A stretch of DNA of 64,000 nt from Bacillus_AB infantis_B (GCF_008180445.1 NZ_VTER01000007.1:124001-188000), one strand, 5' to 3'; shown: positions 16,371-25,726, counted from the stretch's first letter. Notes: generated by a model from the letters alone, not told the origin. Made by a program: numbers and translations.

Positions 16371-17372
16371 ATGGCCCAGAGAATGAAAGATAAAGGCAGT
16401 GTGAATGGATTGGATACAAAGCAGAAATTGATCGTGCTGATCGGCCCGACAGCTGTCGGCAAAACCAGGCTCAGCATCGAACTGGCCAAAAGGTTTGGTG
16501 CCGAAATCATCAGCGGCGACTCTATGCAGATCTATAAAGGCATGGATATAGGGACAGCCAAAATTACAGAAAATGAAATGGATGGGATTCCCCATCATTT
16601 GATTGATATTAAAGCGCCGAATGAACCCTTCTCAGCAGCTGAATTCCAGGAGCTCGTCAGAAAGGAAATCGCCTGCATCGCTTCCCGGGGGAAGATGCCT
16701 ATGATTGTCGGGGGAACAGGCCTTTACATACAATCGGTCATATATGACTATCAATTTTCCGAAGCCCCGTCAGATGACATATTCAGGGGTGAGCTGGAAA
16801 AGCGCCTTGAAGCAGAAGGGGCAGAGAGCCTATTCAAGGAACTTTGTGAAATCGATCCTGCCAGTGCCGAAAAAATGCACCCCAATAATACAAGAAGGGT
16901 GATCCGCGCACTTGAAGTATACCATTGTACAGGAAAGACCATGTCCCAGTACCAGGAACAGCAGGTACCTGAGCTGCTGTATGATACAAGCATCATCGGG
17001 CTCTCCATGGACCGGGAAAAGCTGTATGAGCGGATCAACAGCCGGGTCGATAAAATGATGGACGAAGGCCTTCTCGAAGAAGTCGAAGCCCTTCACAGGC
17101 AGGGGCTGAAGGACTGCCAGTCAATCCAGGCAATCGGCTATAAGGAAGTCTACGAATACATAAACGGCCGCATCTCTTTAGATGGCGCGGTCGAAAATCT
17201 GAAGCAAAATTCACGCAGATACGCAAAAAGGCAGCTGACCTGGTTTCGAAACAAGATGAATGTGGAATGGTTTGATATGACACATGTATCCGATCCAGGC
17301 TTGCTTGAAAAAAAAATCGCGGAAATTTCTGCGTATATTGAAGGAAAGCTTCAAATAAAATCGAATACATAA
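16371..17372 (+). CDS. miaA: tRNA dimethylallyltransferase MiaA
   Basis: 333 residues as drawn. The P-loop is LIGPTAVGKTRLSIELAK, followed by AEIISGDSMQIYKGMDIGTA and VGGTGLYIQSV; the C-terminal part has QAIGYKE and QNSRRYAKRQLTWFRN. MiaA adds the dimethylallyl group to A37 of tRNAs, creating the substrate of MiaB. The start is uncertain: ATG 16371 has AAAAGGATC about twelve bases ahead; ATG 16383 or TTG 16410 are alternatives. hfq follows 28 bp later. Confidence 0.94.
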   Translation: MAQRMKDKGSVNGLDTKQKLIVLIGPTAVGKTRLSIELAKRFGAEIISGDSMQIYKGMDIGTAKITENEMDGIPHHLIDIKAPNEPFSAAEFQELVRKEIACIASRGKMPMIVGGTGLYIQSVIYDYQFSEAPSDDIFRGELEKRLEAEGAESLFKELCEIDPASAEKMHPNNTRRVIRALEVYHCTGKTMSQYQEQQVPELLYDTSIIGLSMDREKLYERINSRVDKMMDEGLLEEVEALHRQGLKDCQSIQAIGYKEVYEYINGRISLDGAVENLKQNSRRYAKRQLTWFRNKMNVEWFDMTHVSDPGLLEKKIAEISAYIEGKLQIKSNT

Positions 17373-17400
17373 TATTAGAGACAAAAGAGGAGGATTTATC

Positions 17401-17634
17401 ATGAAACAATCCGTTAATATTCAAGACCAATTTCTAAACCAGCTTCGCAAGGACGGCACAGGGGTGACTGTATTCCTTTTGAACGGATTCCAATTGCGCG
17501 GCCAGATCAAAGGGTTTGATAACTTTACGGTGCTGTTTGAATCAGAAGGGAAGCAGCAGCTGGTCTATAAGCATGCCATTTCCACTTTTTCTCCGCAGCG
17601 CAACGTCCAGATCGATCTTGAAGGACAGCAATAG
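17401..17634 (+). CDS. hfq: RNA chaperone Hfq
   Basis: 77 residues with Sm1 (FLNQLRKDGTGVTVFLLNG, FQLRGQIKGFDNFTVLFE) and the Sm2 signature YKHAISTFSP. Hfq forms a hexamer that binds small RNAs and mRNA. It has an ideal site GAGGAGGAT and lies directly downstream of miaA, the common bacterial order. Confidence 0.96.
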   Translation: MKQSVNIQDQFLNQLRKDGTGVTVFLLNGFQLRGQIKGFDNFTVLFESEGKQQLVYKHAISTFSPQRNVQIDLEGQQ

Positions 17635-17651
17635 TCCATACTATAAACGCA

Positions 17652-17682
17652 AGTCCGCTTCTTCCGGGAAGCGGGCTTTTTA
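17652..17682 (+). terminator. Terminator after hfq
   Basis: GTCCGCTTC and GAAGCGGGC enclose TTCCGG and are followed by TTTTTATAT. Confidence 0.85.
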
Positions 17683-17933
17683 TATTAAAAGAACAATTTC
17701 CCTTTTCAGCAACTTTCTTTAATGATTTTGGAGGCTTGTGAATATATATAAAAATAACGGTTATTTCTCGGGAAACCGCAGGATATGACATCTGGAGGCT
17801 CCTGCAGGGAGAAAAACCCGATATTATGTCGCTTCAGCAGTAAATGTGGCTTTTTTTCTGCCTGAAAGATAGGCATTTGTCACAAGAGTCAGCTTCAGGG
17901 AGTATACTGGTGGGAAATAGTGAGGTGAAAGCT

Positions 17934-18884
17934 TTGGACCAGCCGATACGCATGAAAAATAATGGCCAGATCAGCATTGTGCTCAATTCGCAGAAAAGGA
18001 AGCCATTCACAAAGGAAAGCCCGGACATCCAAGTTGTTCCAAGGGTATTGCCTCAGGAGCATGCAGCACTTAAAGAAATTGAGGAAGAGCTCGCAGCTCT
18101 TGTCGGCATGGAAGAAATGAAGCGGATGATAAAAGAAATTTATGCATGGATATATGTGAACAAGAAAAGGGAAGAAACAGGCCTGAAGGCGGGGAAGCAG
18201 GCTCTGCATATGATGTTCAAGGGCAACCCGGGTACAGGGAAAACGACGGTCGCCAGGCTGATCGGCAAGCTTTTCCTCAGAATGAATGTGCTTGCCAAAG
18301 GCCATCTGATCGAGGCGGAAAGAGCCGATCTGGTCGGTGAATATATCGGCCACACTGCACAAAAGACCCGTGACCTTATCAAGAAGGCAATCGGCGGCAT
18401 TCTTTTCATAGATGAGGCCTATTCACTCGGCAGGGGAGGGGAAAAAGACTTCGGCAAAGAAGCGATAGATACGCTTGTCAAGCATATGGAGGACCGGCAG
18501 CATGAGTTCATCCTGATCCTTGCAGGCTATTCCAGGGAAATGGACTATTTCCTCACACTCAATCCCGGCCTGCATTCAAGATTTCCGCTCGTCATCGATT
18601 TTCCTGACTACACAATCGAGCAGCTGATGGAAATCGCGCAAAAGATGCTGGTGGAAAAAGAATATTCCCTGAGCCATGAAGCGGAGAAGAAGCTGAGGGA
18701 GCATCTTGTTTGGGCAAAATCGGATATCAGCACCACCGCTTTTTCCAATGGGCGCTATATCCGTAATATCCTTGAAAAATCGATCCGTGCCCAGGCGATG
18801 AGGCTGCTGATGCAAAGCCATTTTGACCGGCATGAGCTGATGACGATCAGAAGCAATGATTTAATGTTTGAAGAAGATATGTAA
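17934..18884 (+). CDS. spoVK: Stage V sporulation protein K (AAA+ ATPase)
   Basis: 316 residues from TTG 17934. A CbxX/CfqX-type AAA+ ATPase: Walker A FKGNPGTGKTTVAR, Walker B GGILFIDEAYSL, sensor region LAGYSREMD, arginine finger region NPGLHSRFP. SpoVK is needed in the mother cell for spore maturation. The TTG is chosen because GTGAGGTGAA sits just upstream and alignment with SpoVK begins at MKNNGQISIVLN; longer in-frame extensions to 17844 have no ribosome binding site. The position after hfq matches B. subtilis. Confidence 0.92.
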   Translation: MDQPIRMKNNGQISIVLNSQKRKPFTKESPDIQVVPRVLPQEHAALKEIEEELAALVGMEEMKRMIKEIYAWIYVNKKREETGLKAGKQALHMMFKGNPGTGKTTVARLIGKLFLRMNVLAKGHLIEAERADLVGEYIGHTAQKTRDLIKKAIGGILFIDEAYSLGRGGEKDFGKEAIDTLVKHMEDRQHEFILILAGYSREMDYFLTLNPGLHSRFPLVIDFPDYTIEQLMEIAQKMLVEKEYSLSHEAEKKLREHLVWAKSDISTTAFSNGRYIRNILEKSIRAQAMRLLMQSHFDRHELMTIRSNDLMFEEDM

Positions 18885-19009
18885 GAAAAGCGCAAGCGCC
18901 TTGCTCACCCCCGACAAGCACAAGACGATCATCCCGGAAAGGCGTTCTTTGCCTTTTTGGGATGATTGGCTTGTGACCTCGAGGGGGTAGGCGCTGGAGC
19001 TAGACAGTA
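18885..19009. repeat. Long imperfect palindromic intergenic element
   Basis: About 125 bp fold back: the arms GCGCAAGCGCCTTGC and TAGGCGCTGGAGC, CCCCCGACAAGC and GGCTTGTGACCTCGAGGGGG, and GATCATCCCGGAAAGGC with GCCTTTTTGGGATGAT pair around the loop GTTCTTT. The wording (ends in GAGCTAGACAGT) is that of a mobile palindromic repeat that I associate with intergenic regions of Bacillus-like genomes. It lies directly after the spoVK stop. Confidence 0.65.
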
Positions 19010-19046
19010 ATCAAATTCGTAAAAGTTATATTTTCTTATCTTGTAA

Positions 19047-19080
19047 GAAAAAAAAGCAGGCTGCCGGGCCTGCTTTTTGC
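19047..19080 (-). terminator. Terminator between spoVK and the TRIC channel gene
   Basis: GCAGGC and GCCTGC around TGCCGG, with eight A on one side and five T on the other, so it can act in both directions; it lies about ten bases past the minus-strand gene stop. Confidence 0.75.
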
Positions 19081-19090
19081 TTTCTGTATT

Positions 19091-19702
19091 TTATTGCCTG
19101 GCTGCGCCAAGCCGCCTCGCCGGAAGCTTCCAGTGATAGGTGTATGACAGCACCCGGAGAAGGGTGATGGACACAAACAGGCTGTATAATGCGACGGCAG
19201 AGTCTGCCAGCCCGAGCCCGATGGCAAAGCCGCAGAGAATGGTCCAGACTGCGTAGATTTCCGATCTCAGCACCAGCGGCTTCCTCCCGGCAAGAAGGTC
19301 GCGGATGATGCCTCCGCCGCTTCCGGTCAGGACAGCAGCCACGATGACCGCGCTGAGCGGGTGGCCCATTTCCGATGCGTAAATCGCACCCTGGATCGCA
19401 AAGGCAGAAAGGCCGATTGCATCAAAGAAGTTCCCCCATTTTTGCCAGTGCCTTAACAGATTATTAGGGAACATAAATACCGCAGTAATGGACAGCAGGG
19501 CAATCTGGAAGAACATCCCCTGCTCCCAGAGGGCTGAAACCGGCACCCCGATCAGCAGGTTGCGGATGGCGCCTCCGCCAAACGCGGTCACGATCCCGAG
19601 TATGTAAACCCCTAAAATATCATATTCTTCTTCCATGGCAATGATCGCGCCGCTTACTGCGAAAGCAATCGTGCCAATCATGCTCAATACTTCCCAAGTC
19701 AT
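19091..19702 (-). CDS. TRIC/UPF0126 family cation channel protein
   Basis: 203 residues and seven hydrophobic segments with internal duplication: the glycine-rich GIVTAFGGGAIRNLLIG and VLTGSGGGIIRDLLAG are the paired signatures of bacterial trimeric intracellular cation (TRIC) channels, formerly UPF0126/YvgT/YicG. Such channels conduct monovalent cations. It is a single gene. Confidence 0.88.
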   Translation of the reverse strand: MTWEVLSMIGTIAFAVSGAIIAMEEEYDILGVYILGIVTAFGGGAIRNLLIGVPVSALWEQGMFFQIALLSITAVFMFPNNLLRHWQKWGNFFDAIGLSAFAIQGAIYASEMGHPLSAVIVAAVLTGSGGGIIRDLLAGRKPLVLRSEIYAVWTILCGFAIGLGLADSAVALYSLFVSITLLRVLSYTYHWKLPARRLGAARQ

Positions 19703-19996
19703 GGTGCATTTCTCCTCTGGTGAAGGCCGTCCCCGGCCAGCTTTTCATTTATATCAGGCAGGGAGTTTTGCGTGTTTCCCTGCAAAAAATTCTATTCAAA
19801 CCAAATATGATTTTAACATGCAAATATGATTTTTCAATCTTTATTTTCCAGCAGCGGAAAAGAATAAGAAACAGAAGGGTTTTAAAGGGCTTTTGCTGGT
19901 GAAAATAGTAGGATGGAAAGCATATTTTTGGTATGATATTTGAAGGTCAGCTGTACGTGATTAAGTTTGAAGACTTATACAGAAAAGAGGGATTAC

Positions 19997-21253
19997 TTGG
20001 AAAATAAAGCGGAATTCGAAAGGGTCATTCTCGTAGGCTGCCAGACTGGCGAGGACGACAGGCATTTCCAGTATTCAATGGAAGAGCTTGCCTCATTAAC
20101 AGAAACAGCCGACGGCAAGGTGCTTGCCGAGCTGTCCCAGAAAAGAGAAAGAATCCATCCTTCTACATATATAGGAAAAGGCAAGGTTGAAGAATTAAAG
20201 ATGCTTGAGGAAGAGGTTGGAGCAGACCTGATCATTTTTAATGATGAGCTTTCACCAAGCCAGGTCAGGAATGTTTCCAACGAGGTGAACAGCAGGGTCA
20301 TTGACCGGACTCAGCTGATCCTTGATATTTTCGCACAGCGGGCAAGGTCGAAGGAAGGGAAGCTGCAGGTTGAGCTTGCCCAGCTGCAGTATCTGCTCCC
20401 AAGGCTTGGCGGGCAGGGTATCCAGCTTTCCAGGCTTGGTGCGGGAATCGGGACAAGGGGGCCGGGGGAAACGAAGCTTGAATCCGACCGCCGCCATATC
20501 CGCAGGAAAATTGATGATATCAAGTCCCAGCTTTCAGTCATTGTGCAGCACAGGGACAGATACCGCGAGCGCCGCAAAAAAAATAAAGCGTTCCAGATCG
20601 CCCTTGTCGGCTACACGAATGCCGGGAAATCGACTCTGTTCAACCGGCTTGCCGAAGCTGAATCCTTTGAAGAAAACCAGCTCTTTGCGACGCTTGATCC
20701 GATGACAAGGAAGCTCATCCTCCCAAGCGGCTATCTGGCGCTGGCAACCGACACGGTCGGGTTCATTCAGGATCTGCCGACAACGCTTGTTGCGGCCTTC
20801 AGGTCGACGCTTGAGGAAGTGAGTGAAGCAGATCTGCTGCTCCATGTCATCGATTCATCAAATCCGGATTATTTCCAGCATGAAAAAACGGTGAACAAGC
20901 TGCTCGAGGATCTTGATATCCAGCACATCCCGCAGCTGGCGGTTTATAATAAAAGTGACCAGGTGCATCCGGATTTCGTTCCTTCAGCTAAGACCGAATC
21001 CGTTGTGATCAGCGCATTTGCGGATCAGGACCGCAGCATGCTGAAGCGGAAAATCGAGGAGCTGGTCCTGGGCATGATGAAGCCTTATCAAGTGGAAATC
21101 CCGTCAACTGAAGGAAGGCTCCTGTCTCAGCTCAAAAATGAGACGATATTGAGGGAGCTCTCATTCCAGGAAGAGACAGAGGTCTACCTCTGCAAAGGAT
21201 ACGCCCTTGAAGATCACCAGATCACAGGAGAATTAAACAAATACACAGTATAA
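19997..21253 (+). CDS. hflX: GTPase HflX
   Basis: 418 residues from TTG 19997. The N-terminal HflX domain contains HPSTYIGKGKVEEL, RVIDRTQLILDIFAQRA and GPGETKLESDRR; the G domain has G1 ALVGYTNAGKSTLFN, G3 DTVGFI and G4 YNKSD. HflX binds 50S subunits and splits or rescues stalled ribosomes. GAGGGA five bases ahead favours TTG 19997; TTG 19967 is an alternative adding ten residues. It lies between spoVK and ynbB as in B. subtilis. Confidence 0.94.
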   Translation: MENKAEFERVILVGCQTGEDDRHFQYSMEELASLTETADGKVLAELSQKRERIHPSTYIGKGKVEELKMLEEEVGADLIIFNDELSPSQVRNVSNEVNSRVIDRTQLILDIFAQRARSKEGKLQVELAQLQYLLPRLGGQGIQLSRLGAGIGTRGPGETKLESDRRHIRRKIDDIKSQLSVIVQHRDRYRERRKKNKAFQIALVGYTNAGKSTLFNRLAEAESFEENQLFATLDPMTRKLILPSGYLALATDTVGFIQDLPTTLVAAFRSTLEEVSEADLLLHVIDSSNPDYFQHEKTVNKLLEDLDIQHIPQLAVYNKSDQVHPDFVPSAKTESVVISAFADQDRSMLKRKIEELVLGMMKPYQVEIPSTEGRLLSQLKNETILRELSFQEETEVYLCKGYALEDHQITGELNKYTV

Positions 21254-21256
21254 AAA

Positions 21257-21283
21257 GGCCGGAGGGGATGAACCCTCCGGCTC
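21257..21283 (+). terminator. Hairpin between hflX and ynbB
   Basis: A perfect 9-bp stem GCCGGAGGG/CCCTCCGGC with loop GATGAA begins four bases after the hflX stop. There is no T run, so it may only partly terminate. An ATG in its loop is not considered the ynbB start. Confidence 0.6.
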
Positions 21284-21300
21284 TTGGATTGGAGAACAGC

Positions 21301-22569
21301 ATGTTTCAGCATTTAGAATACGGAAGCCGGATTCAAGAACTGGCTTCACAGGCAGAAGAAAAAATTGCATCCGTTCATAAGAAGATTGACCAAAGGATTG
21401 AAGCCAACCAGTTCAGGGTGCTGGAAAGCTTCCAGCATTATAAGGTAAGCGATTCTCATTTCATTCCTTCGACCGGGTACGGCTATGATGATATCGGCCG
21501 GGATACACTCGAAGAAGTATATGCGAGAGTGTTCGGAGGGGAAGCGGGTCTTGTAAGGCCGCAGATCATCTCAGGAACACACGCCATCTCCACCGCTCTT
21601 TTCGGCATCCTCCGCCCAGGGGATGAACTGCTTTATATGACCGGTAAGCCTTATGATACTCTTGAAGAAATCGTCGGCATCAGGGGCAAAGGGACAGGCT
21701 CTCTGAAGGAATTCGGCATAAGCTACAGCAGCGTTCCGCTAGGTGTGGATGGCTATGTGGATTTTGAAGCTGTCAGGGGCGCCATTAAGCCGAATACAAA
21801 GATGATCGGGATTCAGCGGTCCAAAGGCTATGCTGTAAGGCCTTCATTTACAATTGACCAAATCAGGGAAATGATACAGTTTGTAAAAGAAATCAAGCCG
21901 GATGTGGTTGTGTTTGTGGACAACTGCTATGGGGAATTCATCGAGGAATTGGAGCCCTGCCATGTGGGCGCTGATCTGATGGCCGGATCCCTCATCAAGA
22001 ATCCAGGCGGCGGCCTTGCCAAGACCGGCGGCTATATTGTCGGCAAAAAGGAACTGGTTGAGGCATGCTCCTACAGAATGACCTCGCCCGGGATCGGAGC
22101 GGAAGCGGGAGCCTCACTTTACAGTCTCCAGGAGATGTACCAGGGCTTCTTCCTTGCTCCGCATGTTGCCGGCCAGGCACTTAAAGGGGCAGTATTCACA
22201 GCGGCGCTGCTTGAAATGCTCGGGATGAATTCTTCGCCAAAATGGGATGCGGAGAGGACGGACCTGATTCAATCCGTCCAGTTCGATGACCGTGATAAGA
22301 TGGTGGCATTCTGCCAGGCCATTCAATACGCATCTCCCATCAATTCACATGTCACCCCGTATCCTGCTTATATGCCGGGCTATGAGGATGACGTGATCAT
22401 GGCTGCAGGCACATTCATCCAGGGTGCAAGCATCGAGCTTACCGCCGACGGACCGACCCGTCCGCCGTATGTTGCCTATGTCCAGGGCGGCCTCACTTAT
22501 TCGCATGTAAAAATTGCCATTTGCACAGCCATCAGCTCTTTAGCAAAAAAAGGTTTAATACAACTTTAA
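21301..22569 (+). CDS. ynbB: YnbB, PLP-dependent C-S lyase family (methionine gamma-lyase-like/aluminium resistance)
   Basis: 422 residues. Conserved blocks are STGYGYDDIGRDTLE, RPQIISGTHAIS, VDNCYGEFIE and GSLIKNPGGGLAKTGGY; the lysine of the last block is the expected PLP Schiff-base residue. The family is annotated as methionine gamma-lyase or aluminium-resistance protein; the in vivo substrate in Bacillus is not established. TTGGAG nine bases upstream supports ATG 21301. glnR follows after a 150-bp regulatory gap. Confidence 0.9.
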   Translation: MFQHLEYGSRIQELASQAEEKIASVHKKIDQRIEANQFRVLESFQHYKVSDSHFIPSTGYGYDDIGRDTLEEVYARVFGGEAGLVRPQIISGTHAISTALFGILRPGDELLYMTGKPYDTLEEIVGIRGKGTGSLKEFGISYSSVPLGVDGYVDFEAVRGAIKPNTKMIGIQRSKGYAVRPSFTIDQIREMIQFVKEIKPDVVVFVDNCYGEFIEELEPCHVGADLMAGSLIKNPGGGLAKTGGYIVGKKELVEACSYRMTSPGIGAEAGASLYSLQEMYQGFFLAPHVAGQALKGAVFTAALLEMLGMNSSPKWDAERTDLIQSVQFDDRDKMVAFCQAIQYASPINSHVTPYPAYMPGYEDDVIMAAGTFIQGASIELTADGPTRPPYVAYVQGGLTYSHVKIAICTAISSLAKKGLIQL

Positions 22570-22641
22570 TAGGTGAATATATAAAAGGGCAGCATGGCTG
22601 TCCTTTTTAATTTTTATCAGTGAAAATTTTTTGTGTTTTGA

Positions 22642-22692
22642 TGTTATAAAACCTTACATAAGGTTGACAACAAATCTGACATTACATATAAT
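22642..22692 (+). promoter_or_regulatory. glnRA promoter with two GlnR operators
   Basis: TGTTATAAAACCTTACA (22642-22658) matches the GlnR/TnrA box TGTNA-N7-TNACA perfectly. A second, weaker box TGACA-N7-TGACA starts at 22665, 23 bp away, and overlaps the -35 TTGACA (22664-22669); the -10 TATAAT is at 22687-22692 with 17 bp spacing. This is the autoregulatory arrangement known for glnRA. Confidence 0.88.
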
Positions 22693-22727
22693 AAACACAA
22701 GAATGATTGAAAAGGAGGAGAAATCGG

Positions 22728-23132
22728 ATGAAAGGCAGTGAAATACGCCGTTCCATGCCGCTATTTCCAATTGGGACTGTAATGCAGCTGACTGAGCTGA
22801 CGGCCAGGCAGATCCGCTATTACGAAGAGCACCAATTGATTTCTCCAGCACGAACTGACGGAAATAGACGGCTTTTTTCCTTGAACGATATTGATAAGCT
22901 CCTGGAGATCAAGGATTTGATCGATCAGGGAGTCAATATGGCGGGAATCAAGCAATTATTCGCCATGCAGGAACAAACATTATCAGCTGAAGTACAGCAG
23001 CAAGCAGAAAAAGTAAGGCGCGATTTGTCTGATGATGAATTGAGAAAGCTCCTGAGGCAGGAAATGATGCAGGCCGGCCGATTCAACCGGCATTCACTCC
23101 GCCAGGGAGATATGTCCCGCTTTTTCCATTAA
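22728..23132 (+). CDS. glnR: Nitrogen regulator GlnR (MerR family)
   Basis: 134 residues. The MerR-type HTH is QLTELTARQIRYYEEHQLISPARTDGNRRL in meaning, seen as TARQIRYYEEHQLI and NRRLFSLNDIDKL. The C-terminal tail (DMSRFFH at the end) is the region through which feedback-inhibited glutamine synthetase activates GlnR. It represses glnRA and other nitrogen genes when glutamine is plentiful. AAGGAGGAG decides for ATG 22728. Confidence 0.96.
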   Translation: MKGSEIRRSMPLFPIGTVMQLTELTARQIRYYEEHQLISPARTDGNRRLFSLNDIDKLLEIKDLIDQGVNMAGIKQLFAMQEQTLSAEVQQQAEKVRRDLSDDELRKLLRQEMMQAGRFNRHSLRQGDMSRFFH

Positions 23133-23166
23133 ATAAAATTGATGTGTCCTAAGGGAGGAAAAACTA

Positions 23167-24501
23167 ATGGCTAACTACACTAAAGATGACATTAAACGTA
23201 TTGCTGAAGAAGAAAACGTAAAATTTATCCGACTTCAATTTACGGATATCCTCGGAACAATCAAAAACGTGGAAATCCCGATTTCCCAGCTTGAAAAAGC
23301 GCTCGACAACAAAATGATGTTCGACGGCTCTTCCATCGAAGGCTTCGTCCGCATCGAGGAATCAGATATGCTTCTTTATCCTGATCTCAGCACTTGGGTT
23401 GTATTCCCTTGGACAGCTGAAAAAGGCAAGGTTGCCCGCCTGATCTGCGATATCTATAATCCGGATATGACTCCATTCGATGGCGATCCGCGCAACAATC
23501 TGAGAAGGATCCTTGATGAGATGAAGGAATTAGGCTTCACAAACTTCAACCTCGGACCTGAGCCTGAGTTCTTCCTGTTCAAGCTTGACCAGCAGGGCGA
23601 ACCTACTCTTGAACTGAACGATAACGGAGGCTACTTCGACCTTGCGCCGACAGACCTTGGCGAGAACTGCCGCCGCGACATCGTGCTTGAGCTTGAAGAA
23701 ATGGGCTTTGAAATCGAAGCTTCCCACCATGAAGTGGCTCCAGGACAGCATGAAATCGACTTTAAATATGCAGATGCACTGACTGCATGTGACCAGATCC
23801 AGACATTCAAGCTTGTTGTCAAAACGATCGCCCGCAAGCACGGCCTGCACGCAACATTCATGCCGAAGCCATTGTTCGGCGTAAACGGATCAGGGATGCA
23901 CTGCAATATGTCCCTGTTCAATGAAGGCGAGAACTCTTTCTATGATACTACTGGAAACCTTGAGCTGAGCGACACTGCCCGCCAATTCATCGCCGGCATC
24001 ATCAAGCACGCTCCAGCTTTCACAGCTGTAACAAACCCGACAGTGAACTCATACAAGCGCCTTGTTCCAGGCTATGAAGCACCTTGCTATGTGGCATGGT
24101 CTGCAAGGAACCGTTCACCGCTGATCCGCATCCCGGCATCACGCGGCATGAGCACACGTGTTGAGGTCCGCAGCGTTGACCCGGCAGCAAACCCATACCT
24201 GGCTATGGCTGTACTGTTAAAAGCAGGACTTGATGGAATCAAGAACAAACTGACTCCTCCTGCACCGGTCGACCGCAATATCTATGTAATGAACAAAGAA
24301 GAGCGCGTCGCAGAAGGCATCGAAGACCTTCCGGCAACACTTGCCCAGGCTCTTGACCAGCTGAAGAGCAATGAAATCATGGTTTCAGCCCTTGGCGAGC
24401 ACATCTTCGAACACTTCATCGAAGCGAAGGAAATTGAGTGGGATATGTTCCGCACACAAGTTCACCCTTGGGAGCGCGAGCAGTACCTGCAGATGTATTA
24501 A
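23167..24501 (+). CDS. glnA: Glutamine synthetase, type I-alpha
   Basis: 444 residues, the size of the non-adenylylated GSI-alpha form. Visible signatures are MFDGSSIEGFVRIEESDM, the ATP/glutamate site motifs GPEPEFF and NGSGMHCNMSLF, the KRLVPGYEAP block, and RIPASRGMSTRVE. It makes glutamine from glutamate and ammonia and, when feedback inhibited, regulates GlnR and TnrA. Cotranscribed with glnR 34 bp upstream. Confidence 0.98.
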   Translation: MANYTKDDIKRIAEEENVKFIRLQFTDILGTIKNVEIPISQLEKALDNKMMFDGSSIEGFVRIEESDMLLYPDLSTWVVFPWTAEKGKVARLICDIYNPDMTPFDGDPRNNLRRILDEMKELGFTNFNLGPEPEFFLFKLDQQGEPTLELNDNGGYFDLAPTDLGENCRRDIVLELEEMGFEIEASHHEVAPGQHEIDFKYADALTACDQIQTFKLVVKTIARKHGLHATFMPKPLFGVNGSGMHCNMSLFNEGENSFYDTTGNLELSDTARQFIAGIIKHAPAFTAVTNPTVNSYKRLVPGYEAPCYVAWSARNRSPLIRIPASRGMSTRVEVRSVDPAANPYLAMAVLLKAGLDGIKNKLTPPAPVDRNIYVMNKEERVAEGIEDLPATLAQALDQLKSNEIMVSALGEHIFEHFIEAKEIEWDMFRTQVHPWEREQYLQMY

Positions 24502-24510
24502 TAGTTTGTG

Positions 24511-24544
24511 CCCCTTGATACCATTGGTATTTAGGGGTTTTTTA
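24511..24544 (+). terminator. Terminator after glnA
   Basis: CCCCT..ATACC/GGTAT..AGGGG stem with an ATT loop, followed by six T. Confidence 0.88.
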
Positions 24545-24597
24545 TTTCATGCATTCTCAAATGTTAGCCTCTGCCAGAAATATATTTATTAGAAATG

Positions 24598-24623
24598 GCC
24601 GCCTGCTGGCGGCTTATTTATTT
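24598..24623 (+). terminator. Second hairpin downstream of glnA
   Basis: GCCGCC TGCT GGCGGC followed by TTATTTATTTT, about 55 bp beyond the first terminator. Confidence 0.6.
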
Positions 24624-24720
24624 TGGCTTGAAAAGAAGATTTATATGAGATTTTTAGTGAAGTGGGGTATTGTACAAGCAGTTTTTGAATAGAAGCATAA
24701 ATCATAATGAGGTGATATTA

Positions 24721-25410
24721 ATGGTAAAGATTTTTATTGATCCGGGTCATGGGGGTACAGATTCAGGAGCAGCAGGAAATAGTCTGCAGGAGAAAAACCT
24801 GACGCTTCAAATTGCCAGAAGAATTAAAAATATATTGACATCAGAATATGACAATGTTTCCATCTTGTTGAGCCGTACTGGTGATACCCTCCCGACACTT
24901 AATGAACGGACAAGCAAAGCGAATGCCTGGGGGGCAGATTTTTTCCTGTCCATACATGTCAACGCCGGAGGCGGCACAGGTTATGAGGACTACATTTATC
25001 CTGGTGCCGGTTCCCAAACTTCTACCTATCAGTCCACCATTCATGCAGAAGTTCTGAAGCTGGTCAATTTTGCTGATCGGGGAAAGAAAAGCGGGAATTT
25101 TCATGTGCTCAGGGAATCGAATATGCCGGCACTATTAACGGAGAATGGGTTCATTGATAATGTTAATGATGCAGCTAAGTTGAAGTCAGCATCTTTCTTA
25201 GAGTCAATTGCCCTCGGCCATGTGAATGGAATCGTGAAGTGCTTTAATCTTCCTAAGAAAGCCACTGCAGTCTTTCACACAGTTGTTGCAGGCGATACGG
25301 TGTATGGATTAAGCAAGAGATACGGCAGTACAGTAAATCAAATCAGGCAATGGAATAATCTTGATGGCAGCTATACCATATATGTTGGCCATCGCCTTAG
25401 AGTGAAATAA
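24721..25410 (+). CDS. N-acetylmuramoyl-L-alanine amidase with C-terminal LysM (CwlC/CwlV-like)
   Basis: 229 residues. The Amidase_3 domain begins FIDPGHGGTDSGAAG (zinc His) with the metal Glu in LQEKNLTLQIA; FLSIHVNAGGG carries the second His and LLTENGFIDN the catalytic Glu. A single LysM follows at about residue 185 (HTVVAGDTVYGLSKRYG to IYVGHRLRVK). No signal peptide is seen, as for the mother-cell lysis amidase CwlC, so a role in mother-cell or spore-wall hydrolysis is plausible. GAGGTGAT supports ATG 24721 against an in-frame start at 24670. Confidence 0.88.
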   Translation: MVKIFIDPGHGGTDSGAAGNSLQEKNLTLQIARRIKNILTSEYDNVSILLSRTGDTLPTLNERTSKANAWGADFFLSIHVNAGGGTGYEDYIYPGAGSQTSTYQSTIHAEVLKLVNFADRGKKSGNFHVLRESNMPALLTENGFIDNVNDAAKLKSASFLESIALGHVNGIVKCFNLPKKATAVFHTVVAGDTVYGLSKRYGSTVNQIRQWNNLDGSYTIYVGHRLRVK

Positions 25411-25492
25411 TCCTCTTGCGAAAAAATAAGACAATTCACAAAGTAATTGTTAAAAGAATATGCTGAATGGTAATTAATAAAAGTCCAATTTC

Positions 25493-25516
25493 AACCCACC
25501 CATTTATGGGTGGGTT
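25493..25516. terminator. Hairpin between amidase and glycosyltransferase genes
   Basis: AACCCACCCAT and ATGGGTGGGTT form a perfect 11-bp stem with a two-base loop, followed by CAATATTT. It may terminate the amidase transcript. The rest of the 316-bp gap shows no convincing gene. Confidence 0.5.
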
Positions 25517-25726
25517 CAATATTTCCTCTGAAAAATCATTAATGCTGTCTCTGCATGAAAAAAACTATAATATACGAGCAGCAAGTATTGCCTTTTTCGC
25601 AGCAAATACAATCTTCTTTCACTGTGCAGCCATCTACTCATATACCACTAACCCTTACTCCCCAAAATCTAAATATATAATTATTTAAAATAGAAATAGG
25701 AAACTTGCTAGTAAAATGTAAAATGT

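Noticed and set aside
25467..25688. 73-codon frame between the amidase and glycosyltransferase genes
   Set aside because: No ribosome binding site, and it contains the hairpin at 25493; composition does not look coding.
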